Source: Cardinalis cardinalis (taxonomy: Eukaryota; Chordata; Aves; Passeriformes; Cardinalidae). From it: a DNA stretch of 64,000 nucleotides. Below the pieces are notes generated by a model. The model saw only the letters and a list, made by a program, of their open reading frames with translations, searched no databases and was not told the DNA's origin. The stretch spans positions 1,743,691 through 1,807,690 of the forward strand of contig JACDOX010000027.1 in NCBI GenBank assembly GCA_014549065.1. The letters are read 5' to 3'. Shown here one piece after another: positions 1 to 13,163 of the stretch. The translations under genes were made by a program, and so were the position numbers. Position 1 is the stretch's first letter. Every line of letters begins with the position of its first letter.

Positions 1-3000
1 AAGGCAGTGCAAGAAGCCAGAGTACTCCCTGTGACCACCAGAATTCCATGGCAAGCCCTCTTCTGGTCTGAGGGTGTTTCAGACCACTTCNCCTACAGGA
101 CAGCTGGAATCACAAAGGCATGGAGCATCCAGAGGNACTCTCTCTGATTCTGGTCATATAGTTCCCATCTTGGCAGGCCAAGTGATCAGTTCATTTCTGT
201 AGCTGTGATTAGAACATGTCGACAGGGTAGGTCCTAGAGCAAAACTGAACATACCAGGCTGAATGTCTGCTTTCTGGCTCTCTTTGTGTTTGTGCACATA
301 GGCATGTGTGCATGTGACTTTCCCNGTGGATTCCTTACCACGAACCAAGGACCTAAAAAGCTGAAATCAAGACNGTCCCAAAATAATGCATCCCAGGTTT
401 TAAATCAAACCTCTCATTTTCTGGCAGTAGAAACTTAGTATATTGCTAGTGTTCACACATTGCAGACATGATCATTTAAAAAGGCTTAGGGTTGTCTGCA
501 CCCCAGATTCCCTGTCATTTTGCAGCACTGAAGGCTTGTGTGCTGGAAAGGCTGTGGCAGCACCCCCTAATCCTTTAAACTCAGCCCTTCCTGACTACCA
601 ACAACAAGCAGGGTCGATTATGGTTCAGCCTGTGGCTTTTCAGTTGCCATGTTAGACTACCTCTCTTTCACTGTCCCCAGCCTGAGGCTGATATTTTCGG
701 CTGCAGAGTCTCTGGTGTTTACCTCAGGGAGGGGCTGCCAGAAGGACAGCTGCCCTCCTGCCCTGGGGCAGCGTGGCCTGGGAGGAAGCAGGAGATCCAC
801 TCCACCCCGCAGCCCTGGAGGAGCTGCCCCTGCCTGGCTGGGGAACAAGCACCTGACTGAGCCAAAGGGCTTTCCCTGCTCNGGCTCCTAGGTCTGGGAG
901 CACCTTCCCTGTCACCTCCAGCCATTATCCCACAACAGCCACCTCTCCAAAGCATTAAAAGGAGTAGAAACAAAATGTGAATACAGGGAAAGCAGAGTAT
1001 CCTCACCTCTCCACAGTATTTGCCCAAACAATTAAGTTTGTAAGAAGAAAAAAAAAAATAAGAATTCTTTAATCTTAGTTTGGGCATGACTAGTAATTAA
1101 GCAATATGTACAGTGTCATGAGATTCAGTTTCTCAGTGATGAACAAAATTAGAAATTATGCTTTGACAGACATACTTTATTGATTGAAAAATCTAGCTAA
1201 ATATAATATAGCTAATATATAGCTATCAATTGGTCTGTTTTCCATGGAACAGCAAAAATTGCCCTTGTACTACCTGGCAAAAGAAGAAAAAGAAATTACA
1301 CAAGTTGTCTGTCTCTCTTTTCTCTTCCCACCATGAGGTCATGCAGAGACATGCATTTTCCTAACATGGGCTAGTTAATAACTCAATTTAGAAAGAATAA
1401 GTATGTACACTTTCATGTTGTGCCATGATTAGTTGCTAATGATAAAAACAAATCNGATCAGGCAGGAATTTTGGAGGGTTCAAAGTAGCCAAAGAAAGAC
1501 ATAATTTCCCAAAAGGGTACGTTGAACAATTAACTTATTTTTCTAAATTCTTGGTGAAAACCAGCCCAGCTGCAGGTCTGAGACTTTGAGGTAGGTCAGA
1601 GCTCTATGATCCCTTATGGGTAAAATATATCCAAATTATAAAAGGTACATCCAAAGGGAAGCCAGACAAGTGGGAACTCAAAGATTAATTCATGGGTCTG
1701 ATAACTCTCAGCCTCCAGATTCCTTTCCTGCAGATACCAAATCTGTACAAAGCAAAAATCCACTTCATTATTCCGTTCTCNCTTTGCTTCTCAAAGAAGA
1801 CAGGTCAGATAAGCTTGTTCCATGTGAGACTGCTTTGTTGTTTGATGTAAGGGGCTTGTTCTGGTACCCCTGAATCAGGGATTCATATTAAACATTTATT
1901 GCCATCGCGATCTTGGCTCAACCAAAACTGCAGGGGTAGTTTATCTTTACCATTGCAATTAAAAATAGAGGTCNCTTTAGCCTTCTGAGAAGGATCTATG
2001 AGCAATGAAATAAAAAAAAAAACCCAAACATTTGATGTGTCAGGATCTTCCATCATTCCCTGCTGAGAAGTTTGAAAGGATAGTAGGCTCCTGGCAAAAT
2101 GATATTCAAGCTAAGATTGGCTTTCAGGTAATATAAAATTTTTTATTCCTCAGTGATCAAACTGTTGTTGTGATTGGCTGGAATTTGTGTGTTTCCAAAA
2201 TAAATGACTGACTGCGGGGGATGGTCTAATGGGTGGAGGCTGGTATCCCATCACAAAGGCGTATCCATTTTTAAATAAAATTATATACTTGTAATTGCAC
2301 TTTGGCTCTCATTCACAATGAACCAAACCACAATAATTCTCAATAAGACAGTCAACCATCAACTACTGAGCCCCAAACTGAGTTTGCCCTGAAGGATTAA
2401 GGTCAGGAAATCGCTTCTGCTAAGATGCGATGTTATGAAAATGTTTCAAAATACGAGCATTGGGACATAAGGTCAGCTTTGGGGCAATCTGCCAAGCAGG
2501 CTTTGCTTTCAAAGCCTTGCTTCCCANTCACCAGGCCAGGGAGGGGCTGACTGGGTGTAGATGTCCTAGTTTATGCAATATCACCCAGCAGAAAACCAAA
2601 ATGCACGTGTCCCACGCTGACTCAGCAGAACAGGACTACAAGGATGTGGTCCGATGAGGAGGGATCACACAAAAGCTCAGGTCACTGGTTCCCCTTTCAT
2701 GGCCTTTCTCCTCCTAGGCAAACAAACAGTCCACAAACAGCCATGGTATCCTGGCAGCTACTCAAGATGTTCTGTAGCCCACAGACAGGGCAGCACAGCA
2801 GATTTGGGAGCATCCAGTCACTACTGACCCCAGAGTGCACCTGTGGACATGAGACCAACAGCNTAGACACCAAAGACCTCTGTGAGCTCAGGGATGCTGA
2901 GGCATGGGAATCATATCATCCTCCTTCCCTCTTTCTGGGTTACTTCTTCCCTGCCCCAAACCCGCTGTCCCTCTGCCTTTCCCCTGCATCCTGCTCCCAC

Positions 3001-3346
3001 AGACCCACATCACGAGAGGCATTTCTTAATCTTTTCTCATAGTCCCACTTCCTGCACCTCCCTGCACCTCCTGCACCATTGCAGCTATGAGCTGCAATGT
3101 GTGAATGCCAACTTTGACATTTTTGGTTTGTTATGAATTGATGTTCCCCTCTTCTTGAACTTGAGCTCAAAACTCAGCTGGTGGGAACAGCTGTCCTCTC
3201 TTTTTCCTTTTCAGTTAGTTGCTGAGGGACTACCCTTCACATCTGACTCACCACCTCACAGGCAGACCCAGAAGTTGACATCCTTGTCACCCTGTTTTGA
3301 GGTTTCCTGCTTTGATACTGCAAAGAATGAAAAAGAAAAGGCAGAG
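1..3346. other. Intergenic, no gene recognised
   Basis: This is unique-looking, non-coding sequence. A GC-richer patch at about 700-920 keeps several frames open on both strands, but none resembles a protein. The AT-rich stretch 1040-1260 contains repeated TATAGCTA words. A short tandem repeat of CCTGCACCTC (about 2.8 copies) sits at 3051-3078. No transposon was recognised. Confidence 0.6.
3051..3078. repeat. Short tandem repeat, CCTGCACCTC unit
   Basis: Two full units and a partial third (the last one starting CTGCACC) lie in tandem within unique sequence. Confidence 0.75.
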
Positions 3347-3351
3347 GGGGG

Positions 3352-4248
3352 TGTCGCGCTCCGTCCCAGTGAACNGGTAACGCGGTCATTTTTTTGGTGC
3401 AAAATAACCNACAAAGGCACAGGGGATTGACAGTAACAAATCAAAAAACNCAGTTTTATTGAAATAATCACAGCAAAAATGCAACAGAGGGATCAAGGAA
3501 GAGAAAAAGTTAGAGAAAGAGAAAAAAGAGGGGGATATAGCTACCAAGGCAGAGACGAAGTCCTTTGGTCCAGGATTCACAGTCGAGGATCCACCTGCTA
3601 TGCTGGGGAGATCTCAAAGTCTCTAGCTAACTCAGAGGTTTTTATTATTGAAAATTGTGAGGGCGGGGAAACAGATACAAAAGGGAATAGATGTAACAGG
3701 TAGTCCATGTTCTCAGCAGTGAATGAGCTTGATAGATGTAACAGGTAGTCTATGTTCTCAGCAGTAAATGAGAGCCATTGTTTTTGTGGTCCAATGGTCA
3801 CAACCTGCAGGCAAACATCTCGCTTTGGTCAGCTTGCCTCCCCCACACACCTCCCCCGGGTTGGGGGTTTCCATCATGTCTCAGACATTGATGGAGAGGC
3901 TCCTTACATCTCAGTCTGTCTGTCACGGTGGTGGTAAACCAGGTGAGGGTCTTCTGCGGGGGACCGCCCGCAATTCAGGAGAACTCCAGCCGGGCTGAGA
4001 GGTGGGACAGCTTCCAAGGCCATTGAAAGGGAAATAGGGCATGGTGCCGCTTCTTCTTCTCAGTGTAGCATACAGCAAATACACCTGTGACAGCACTAAC
4101 TTAACACTGTCCTTTCAGGTCTCAGGGCCTTTGGCGTGTGACTTTCTCCTTCAGAGCCAGAGATTCCAGATGGGGGGGGTCTTCTCTTCAGTGGTCCCCC
4201 AATGGCAATCATGAGGCAGATGAGGGAAAATTCGGACAGACTCTCACA
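3352..4248 (-). mobile_element. Solo LTR of an endogenous retrovirus
   Basis: An 897-bp block starts TGTCGCGCTC and ends CTCTCACA on the plus strand, so it has TG...CA termini. It is flanked by GGGGG on both sides (3347-3351 and 4249-4253), a 5-bp target-site duplication of the kind expected for ERVL/ERV1-type integration. Read on the minus strand it carries LTR-style polyadenylation signals (AATAAA near 3457 and the AATAATAAAAACC context near 3643) and ends in a CpG-rich GGGACGGAGCGCGACA. CpG and GC content are higher than in the flanks. No gag, pol or env remnant adjoins it, so it is a recombined solo LTR. The target repeat is a homopolymer, so the exact ends could shift by a base or two. 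Confidence 0.8.
3688..3772 (-). repeat. 45-bp tandem duplication inside the LTR
   Basis: Two near-identical copies of a segment beginning TAGATGTAACAGGTAGTC occur at 3688-3732 and from 3733, differing at only a few positions. It sits upstream (in LTR orientation) of the polyadenylation region, where LTR enhancer repeats typically lie. Confidence 0.8.
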
Positions 4249-4580
4249 GGGGGAAAGCATCTCTTGTTGTAACACCTGGTTACTATCTGCTTGCATGAAT
4301 AAAAATTACACTCCTCTTTCTCTTGAGTTGAAGGTGATCAGGATGCTGGATAAGCATCCAGCCAGACTGAGTGGGGAATGAGGCGCTGGAGTTCAGTGTT
4401 TGACACACAAGCTGCTATTGGCAGCAGCAGCTCTGCCTGCACACTGCAGGTGTGGGATGNGCTGACCAGCCCACATTCACAGCGCTTTGGGATTATCCCT
4501 GGATGGCAGAGGGGCTCTGTCATACAGCACATGGCCCTGGACCTCTTCCACTGTGGTTCCCTACAACAGTGCCAGACTCA

Positions 4581-4755
4581 TACAATCATAGAGTACTTCA
4601 GCTTGGAAAGGACCCATTAGAATTNAACTCCTTGATCATCCTAGGACTACCTAAAGCTAAACCATATGACTAAAAGCATTTTCTGGATGGTCCTTGAACT
4701 CTTGACAGGCTTGGTGCCATGATGACTTCCCTGGGAAGCCTGCTCCAGTGATTAT
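4581..4755 (-). repeat. CR1 LINE fragment (degraded 3' end)
   Basis: The plus strand begins ACAATCATAGAGTACTTCAG then CTTGGAAAGGACC. This is the reverse complement of a CR1 3' tail, so the element points to the minus strand. The match continues to the 'cctgctccagtg' segment near 4750. It is truncated and diverged. Confidence 0.7.
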
Positions 4756-5404
4756 TATTAATTTTCATACATTTCTCAAATGAAAATTTCTGAAGTAAAG
4801 AGGATTTGGCTCTAGCCCAAGGTACAGTGCTGTGGCACTATGAGAGGGCCCCTGTTGCATACTCCTGNTGTGACAAGAGGTGTGTGGGCACAGCTGAGGA
4901 CACACAGCCCTCTGAGAGCACAGAGTGACTGGGCAGGGCAAAGGCATGCAGACCTGGGGGACAACAGGATCTGCTCCCAGGACTCTGCTGGGACTGCNTC
5001 TTGGACTCAGCTCACTGACAGATTTCAAAAGACAGCCTGGGAATAAGTCAAGCTGAAGAGTCAATCATGGCTCCAGCGCCCACAAATCTTTCCTGGCCTT
5101 TTCTCTTTAACACTATGGACACACCCTGTGGGGTCAAGGGCATGGAGTGCCATGTGAGCACACAGCCTTTCTGGGAATATCCACAGTGGCCTGCCTGCAA
5201 GGCTCCTGTCACTGGGAAACAGAAGCCAGCAAGCATGCAGGATTCATTTAAACCAAACGAGCTGATCCATGGCAGCTATGTATGGGTCTGTCTTCTGTCT
5301 GCAGCAAATGCAAAGAGGGCCTGCCTAAACCACAGTAATAGGGGGCTAAGCTGTTCAGATTTCCTCCCATGAGCCAAAGGGCAGGAGCATGCACTCAGGC
5401 ACTG

Positions 5405-5690
5405 TGCCCCAGCTGATACTCAATATATTTATTGTGCTACAATATGCTGATCATATGTCTGAGCCTGGAGAAATGATTAACATTTCTGGTTTGATTAAGT
5501 GAAGGTCCCTTTTGAAGCTGCAAATGATGCTGCTACAATCTATCAAGCAAATATGTATTTATGAATATTTAAAAATGCTAGTTATGCAAATGTGCACTTA
5601 GGGAATTTAAAAATACATGTAATTAATCTCTTTGGGGTTGCTGTGATCTGTTGAGTGAATACATATCCAAGGAGAATAATCAAGTCAATA
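5405..5690. promoter_or_regulatory. Candidate conserved non-coding element
   Basis: This AT-rich, CpG-free stretch is dense in homeodomain/POU-like words: ATGCAAAT (a perfect octamer) at 5584-5591, TAATTA at 5620-5625, and several ATTTATG/AATATT words. It contains no repeat and no reading frame. This composition is typical of vertebrate enhancer-like conserved elements, but conservation cannot be judged from one sequence. Confidence 0.3.
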
Positions 5691-8231
5691 AGCCAACAAT
5701 GACTATTGCAGAAGGATACTCAGTTGTATCTCTCTTCTCCACAGATGATGGCAACACACGGTGGTTCTAGAGTAGACTGTCATCTTGTTCTTCAGTCATT
5801 TCTCTGTTAGGTTGCAATAACTCAGGCTGGCTGACAAAGCAATGCCTGCCACAGCCACACTTAATCAGGGTGTTAAGTCTCATAAAAAATCATTGCTGCA
5901 AAAAAGAAAGAGAGCGTGCGTTATCTTTTCTAGGTTAAATGTTTGTGTTTACATCCTTCATTCCACCATTCACTTGGTGAATGTCCTCAAAGATACTCAA
6001 AGTCCTCAAAAATACTCAGCTCTTAGTTTTGTAATGTCTGACCCCACAGCAGCCCACTCCACGGTGGAATCCTCATCCCCAGGTGCATGCAATTCCCAGG
6101 GAGCATGGATTATCTAAAGAAAGAGATCCTGGAAACCAGCCAGGCCGGGATTCACTAAAGCAAACAAAGACACAAAGGAAGGAGATGGTGCTTAAAACAT
6201 GTAAGGGTTGTTTTCATTATCTAATAGCTCTGCTTCTGTGCTTACTCTGCATCTTGGTCCTCTTGCACCCACACTGCATTTCTATTTCTTCACATCTGGG
6301 ATCTCTTTTGTAGAATTCAACAAGAGAAAACATCAACACAGTAATAGCAGGACAGACANAGCCTAAAAGGCTGAATGGATCAGCAGCATGTGTCTCCTGG
6401 CCACTCAGCATTCCCACACTCCACCTGCCCAGTTGCTTTCTCATGACTTGTACTAAGCCTATCAATCTGTCCTTGTGNAGCAAACAAATGNCTCTAGGAG
6501 CCACACATCATCTCCAGGCTATACAATGTAAAGGACCATTGGAGGAATCTGGCATCTTTGAGATTTCTTTCCATTTTCTTAATTTGATTGAAATTAGATA
6601 AAGCATTTAAAATNTATTGGGAGATCGAGTGGGGGGAAAGGCAGCAAAAGCACNCATGCAGAATACATTCTCATCAGACTGTTGTATAATTTTCTCAGAA
6701 TACAGTATTTTAGAAACTATATTTGCACATAAATCTCCGTGGTTACTTACCTGGTGTCTAAGAAAGAATCTGGAGATTGTTCTACCTGATTCATCTTCTC
6801 TTAAGNTTTCATATATTCTGGGGCATGCTTCTGGCTAGAGCTATTTCACTTCTTCCCTTATCCATGTCAACTGGTAATTGACTTCATTATCTGCTCAAGA
6901 GGGTTTCCATCTGAGGTACAAGGGACTGAGGATCAGATCCTCCTCATAACTCATTTCTGCAGCATTCAAAAACTGAGATTAACAAAGCCTCCCACCATAA
7001 TTCTCCACAGANTCACCTTGCTACCAAGGAGAAGAATTTGAACATGATGGAGGAAGCTTTTGACTGTCAGGATTCCCTTCTTTCTGCAGAGGATTCAGTC
7101 TGCAGCAGGCCCCCTATCTCTGGGGACCACTGGCATCTACTGCTGGCTTGTCCATGAAGCCATCAACCTCTCCTGCCCTCGTGCTCCAGCACCTAGGCTC
7201 CAACAAAGGCACCCAAGAAACTGTACAACTATTCAATCCTTACACTCAGATGATAACATGGAGCCCCAAATATTGCACACTAACAGTTCTGTATAAGCAG
7301 CATAGCTAATTTCTTATTTATTTTGCATATCAACTAAGACAAGCAGTCAGTTTCCATCTCCAGACTTGCCAGAGTAAAACAGAAAGCATAAACCCCTTAA
7401 ATTTTCAGTGACAAAAGTGAGAATGCAATACAGGTATTTAAAAATAATTGCTTCAAAATCATGGAAGCTGGGTCCATTTTTTCTGGAAGTGAAAATATAT
7501 CAGGATCCTCCAGAAGGTACTGAACAGGCTACAAAGCTGGGATAGAGGGAGAGTAAGGGCAATGTTGACTCTCTGGAGATGTCTACAGTAAATTTGGGCT
7601 GCATTGAAGCTCATAGTCCACACAGACCTGAGTACTCTCCATCACACACACTGTAACACAAGCACTCTGCACTTAGGGCAGCCACCCCACCCAGGAACAG
7701 GGCTGGCCCCAGAGCAGGCTCAGGAAATGTAAGAGCAACTGGGTTCCAGTGCAGAGCAGCAGATGAGAGTGGGGAGGGTTACATTCACTTAGAAATTCCT
7801 TTCCAAAAGCATGGAAACACAGCACAGGCTTCCACAAAACTGATGGTGAAATCTAGACCTGGGCCAGGCTTGTGCAAAGGGGTGAAGCTCAGCCTTTAGG
7901 GAACAGTGTTAGCTTCACAGACACCTTTATTAGTTACATCTGAATCCATCACTACCACGCTTGTGATGACAGGAACAGCACATGTACCTCTAAACCCTGC
8001 CTGGGAATCTGATGGTGTGAACAGGACTGATGAAACTGCAGCATAGTTCAGCAGAACTGACTAAAGTTTAGGAAAGGGCAGCCTGTTTCTCATTTCAGAT
8101 GTCTGTGAGAAAAGGCAAAAGCAGGACTATCATGCTCAGCAGTGCACTGACTGATATTTTCATATGCTAAGTTTCAGTAACAAAACCACATCTCTAGTGG
8201 AAATATTGACACAAATATGAANAGTGGCACT

Positions 8232-8253
8232 AAATGCTTTTAGAAAAGCATTT
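8232..8253. repeat. Perfect inverted repeat, 10-bp arms, 2-nt centre
   Basis: AAATGCTTTT and AAAAGCATTT are separated by AG. The arms are exactly complementary. It would form a tight hairpin or cruciform; no T tract or gene context gives it a role. Confidence 0.9.
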
Positions 8254-8454
8254 TATTTCTGAGCTTAGGACTTACTGTTTCAAGCAGCCACAACTAGTAG
8301 TTCTCATAAGCAAATTAGGTCCAATTATCTGATGTCTAAATTAGAATCCTCTCCCTCCTCAGCTCCATTTGCAGCAATTTTTAGCACAAGAGCAATAACA
8401 GTTAAACACACTTACCTAATTATAGATAATGATCTTTATAAAGAGCTGCTAGAA

Positions 8455-8475
8455 TATGCTAAGCATCTTAGCATA
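8455..8475. repeat. Inverted repeat, 8-bp arms, 5-nt centre
   Basis: TATGCTAA and TTAGCATA are separated by GCATC, about 200 bp from the previous palindrome in an AT-rich stretch. Confidence 0.85.
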
Positions 8476-11400
8476 AACATACTCATTCATTCCTACAGGA
8501 AGATTATGGTAAAGCCTAGTGATGGTGGCAAATAGTACCCCTGTGGAAGCAACCTGCTCAGTACAAGACACTGTGTTAGTCAAATGACCTANCTCCTCCA
8601 TTTCCTCCATCCTATCAGCTGCAGGTNTTCATTTCNAGCTCTGAAAGATCTCAGCCCATCCCTCACATCAGCACCTTTGTGGAAAGCATCCTTTATTGCC
8701 TCTGATTTGTGACACTGTCTCTTACTGCTGCCACGAGGCGGGCCAGCTTGAAGACTCATTTTGTCCCAGACCCCACAGNGCTCTCACACTGTTAGATAAA
8801 AATAATGACCAAAATCTTCTGCCAGGGCAGATTAAAGTCACCACTTGTCACAAAAGGACCAGGTTTCCTCAGCATGCCTGGGACAGTAAACATAATGGAA
8901 CTCGAGTTCCATCCAGTCCTCCTCCTGCCCTTCTTGACATGCATCCTAGGAGCTCAGGAGCAAATGCTGCTGGCTCCCAAAAGGGACNGTGCCACACTTT
9001 CCACCCTTCCCTGCTTGACAAGACCAGTTTCATCTCACAGAGGGAAGTTACTGGAAAGACAAGCTCTNCTCCTGTGACCATGAACTCCCATTGGCATGTC
9101 TCTGACAAACACCAGTGCTGCTAAGAAAGAACTACCAGGAGCTGAAACACAGGCCTTGTGCAGCAGAAGNAGCTGCCAAGGCCCTGGGGTGACCTCTTGG
9201 CCAGTTTTAGAGGACTCAGATCCAAACATGCTGTCTGGAGCACACACAATTTTTTATGTCTGAGGACCAGGTCTGCAAGCTCTGGGGAAGCAGCAGGCAG
9301 AGCAGCAAGAGCATTTCCTCCCTTGCTGCCAGCAAACCTGAAAAACCACAAACTGTGGGGCTGGGAGGGACTGTGGGAGCAACCTCTGCACTGCAGACTG
9401 CTCTGGCACCTGCATCTGACATAAGAGCCTCCTGAGAGAGATTGTACTGCCCAAAAAGTTTCCTCCAGAGTGGTCTGCGCTCTTGCAGCTTTGATAGCAC
9501 TGGGCTCACTCCCCTGAGAATTTATTCCTGTTTTGTATCCCTGTGAAACAACAAGAGAGGAAGCCTAGTGCAGATCCTGGNCTGCAGTTCTGTGTTCCTG
9601 CCCTCAAATTGCCAGCAGCCACCTCAACATTTTAGGCAATGGTAGTGGCCTGCTGCAGCAAATTAGGCTATCCTGGTCAGAGCAAAAACAGCAATTCCTT
9701 CACAGAACGTTGTGAGAAGCATCATACAGGATATGTAAAAGATGTGTTGCCACAAGTTGTTGAGGGTCTGTATCTCTTGAGACTACAAAAAAGCCACTTN
9801 TGTCAGGGGAAACACATGAGGGAAGCACCTTTGCCGCTGTCAGGAGCAAATGAAGATGCAGCAATAATAAAAATTAGAAAANGGCCCCATTAAGGCATCA
9901 GCTGTTTGATGCTGCTAAATTACAAGGTCTAGTCAAAGAACGGCATGGTACTGAAACAAAACTGCTTTGAAAGNCCAAACCCATGCTTGGGAAAAGCAGT
10001 AGAGATGAGCTGGTTACAAAAGAAGTACATCTGGTGAAGGACCTGCTTTTACATGTGGTACACTATCTGTGTGAATATCAGCACATCTGATGCCAGCACC
10101 TATGACAAGTTACTGTGCAAAACCTTTCGTAACCCAGAGGTGAGGTTGCAAGACTGCTAAGAACACCATCCCAAACCTCAACACTCTGGGCCAACTCATC
10201 TCAGGGCAGCTGCTTGCAGCCTACAGCCAGACCCTCCCCATGTCCCTGCACTAAACTGCCATAAAAAAAATGGTTTTGGGAAAGTCACCTACTAATAGTG
10301 TGCAGAGCAGATGAGTATGTGGCTGGTGTGCTGGGTTCTGAGGACTTCCTGCCTCTTACCCAGGAAGGGCAGGGTCTGCAGGTGTCATCTGAGGTGAAAA
10401 ATAAAGTGCAGCTCCCAATGACTTGTTCCTAGTTACTGCTTTGGCTTTCAAGGTCTGTGTTAATGAAAGAAACTGAACTGTATTTATATGGGAATATAAA
10501 TGTCTAGAGAACACATGTGATAGCAGAAAAAAGAAGGACCATATGATTTCGGGCAGGCAGAGGGCAACTGCAGTTGCATGCACACAAAACCCCACTCTTT
10601 GCAGTGATAGGAAAATGGACAGGCCCGTTTCTAGCACCTGAAGATGTGTCTGTAGTGCCTTTACATGACTGACCAGAAAGCAGAGACCCCAGGGTTGAGA
10701 GATTTTGCACCTCAGCCATCTGCGTGCCACAGGAGCTCTGTGAGAATGCTGCAANAAGGGCCTCAGCTGGGTGGATTTAACTGACAAGAAAACAGGCATT
10801 TCCTACTGGTATGAGCACAGGACTGATTCTCTCCTGCACAGAAATCTATTTGTCCCACTTTACATTTAAGAAACAAAGAAACAGAAAAGGGCTGGTTCAC
10901 CTGACCTGGAGTCAGGCCTAGGACCCATGTCAACTGGTGGAGAGCTTGCACCATCTGTTCCCAGGATTCAAGGCTTTCTCTTCAAGGGAACACACCAGAA
11001 GAATCAATATCAATAGCATCAGCAAGGAGCTGTTCTCCTTCAGTACCTGAAACTGCAGATTTTCTGCAAAATGAGCTCTGATAAGCGATCTGAAATACTC
11101 CATCAAATACANTCTTGAATAAGATGAACTCTTCCANAAACTAGTGCCTCTGTATAACTAGGAAATGTGAAGGGCATGTTCTCTTCTGCTTACACAGGTC
11201 TCTTGCTGCATAGGTCCAGCAGGCATTAACAATCTTAGTGTTGATAACTACTTGCCATAGACCTAATCTGGAACAATAATTCTTCCAACTTCCTTGAATA
11301 GTTTCAAATTATTCATTACAAAGCTCATTCATGATTTTCAGTTGCTAATCTTTTTTTCCCCAGCTAGTCCTATACTTTTCAGAAAAGATGGTGTGCCTAA

Positions 11401-12051
11401 TTTGTGTTATTACTGCAAGAATTTATTAAAATGGAGCCTTAATGGGATCAAGGCACAGTGGGTCAGGTTCCCACCTCCAAGGCCAGAGCTGTAGAGCTCA
11501 ATAATGCCTGTTTTATTGTGCAAAATCTAAGCAAGATGCTTTGCCAGCACTGGGAATGGGCATGAGGTGCTTTCTTTCTCTCATCCTGTCTTTTTCAAAA
11601 GAAAAGCAAATACAGCATGTTCTAACTAGCTCAAAGAATAAGGAAGTTGATCCATAGTGGAACACATCAATGGCCACCATATTTCACCCAAAGACAGATG
11701 AGAATTTGGCTTTTTTACAACACTATCAGTGGAGAGGATTAAATCCTTTTATCTACTTCTAAGCATAGTTTTCCTCTAGTTTAGACAGTTAGATTAAATT
11801 GACATAAAGGAGCAGAACCCACAGTGATTNGCAGACTGGTGATGATATCAAATGCAATAGTTCAGAGCAAGAAGGTGTCCCTGGCTGTGTTGTACTTGCC
11901 TGTTATGATGCACTCAGCCTCATTCCCTCCAGGAATCATTCCCTGGCAATGACCCACTCACCCAAGCTCTGGAGATTCCTCAGCCAGGGAGTAAGGAGCA
12001 AAGTGACCATTTCCATTGCTATGCCAAGTGGGAAAGTTTGGAAGTATTGGA

Positions 12052-12104
12052 GGGTGAGGGGAGGGAGAGGGAGAGGGAGAGGGACAGGACAGGACAGGAC
12101 AGGA
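12052..12104. repeat. Purine minisatellite GGGAGA / GGACA
   Basis: A run of GAGGGAGAGGGAGAGG passes directly into ACAGG repeats (about four). It is entirely purine plus C on the plus strand and likely length-variable. Confidence 0.88.
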
Positions 12105-13136
12105 GCTGGGGCAGCCCTTGAGAACAGCTTAATACCTTAACTGGGACAGTTCATGTGTGGGCATTGTTTCTGTGATTATAGCTCAGCATGTTGAGAGACT
12201 ACATCTGTTCCTCAAGTTCTCAATTTATTTCCTAATTGTCTTGATGTGGAAACCTTATGTATTACCTTACATGTAAGATTTAGTTTTATGCCTACTTGCA
12301 AATCTTGTTTCCATTAGATGCTGCTACCCTCTGAGGTGCTGAGCTTCAGCCACTTNAATCCACTCTGGAGTTCAGCTGCAATTCACAATGAGCTGGAGGT
12401 GATGGTAACTGCATAAACATCAGGAAGAGTGTGTTTTCTTCCCAGCACAAACCACTTCACTCCAAACTAGGTCTTTGCCAGCCTCATTTACAGAGGTGAA
12501 AATATTTTGCCTCTTTGGAAATCTACAAACACAAAAGCACNAGACAAGTGCTAAGTATTAGCTGAGGGATTGTAACATTTCAAAGAGNCATTGCCACCAT
12601 GATGGAATTTCCTTAGCAATGAGGAAAAGACATTGCTTAGAGTAGAGGGAGAAAATATAATTCTCTCTTGTTCACTCACTGAAAGCATAATTGCAAATCA
12701 GCCTTGACCAGATGACATGAGAGGAAGAAATGCTTCTTTTCAAAGTTGCTTAGAAATCAGTGTCACTAGCACTGACTGCCCCAAACAGTTGTTTTCAAAC
12801 TGGGGACAGTAAAATTACAGTTCCTGTCATGCACACCACCAGTGACAGATAATGTAACTAAACAGCTTCTATTCTGAAAATTAAATGCAAAATTAAATGC
12901 AAGTGCTCTCAAAGGGATGGGTTTNTATTCATTCAGTGAACAGCCACAGGCAAGTGATTACTGAGTGTGTACACTAGAAAAATTCCCTTTCTCTGCAAGC
13001 AGGTGGTTTCAGCTATTGAGCCTGTACTGCTACTAGGAGGTGCACATCCTAAGACCTGTGGTGTTCAGTCCTTTTATGCCAATGGGAAGTCTATCCAATT
13101 ATAACCAATGTGCTTATCATTGTTTGAGTCTGTAAA

Positions 13137-13163
13137 ACACACACACACACACACACACACACA
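13137..13163. repeat. CA dinucleotide microsatellite
   Basis: About 13 uninterrupted AC units, flanked by unique sequence. Confidence 0.95.

Noticed and set aside
3352..4248. Proviral coding genes linked to the LTR
   Set aside because: No gag, pol or env similarity or primer-binding site adjoins either end; only a single LTR remains.
10356..10799. 147-codon open frame on the minus strand
   Set aside because: No recognisable domain or splice signals; consistent with chance in unique intergenic DNA.
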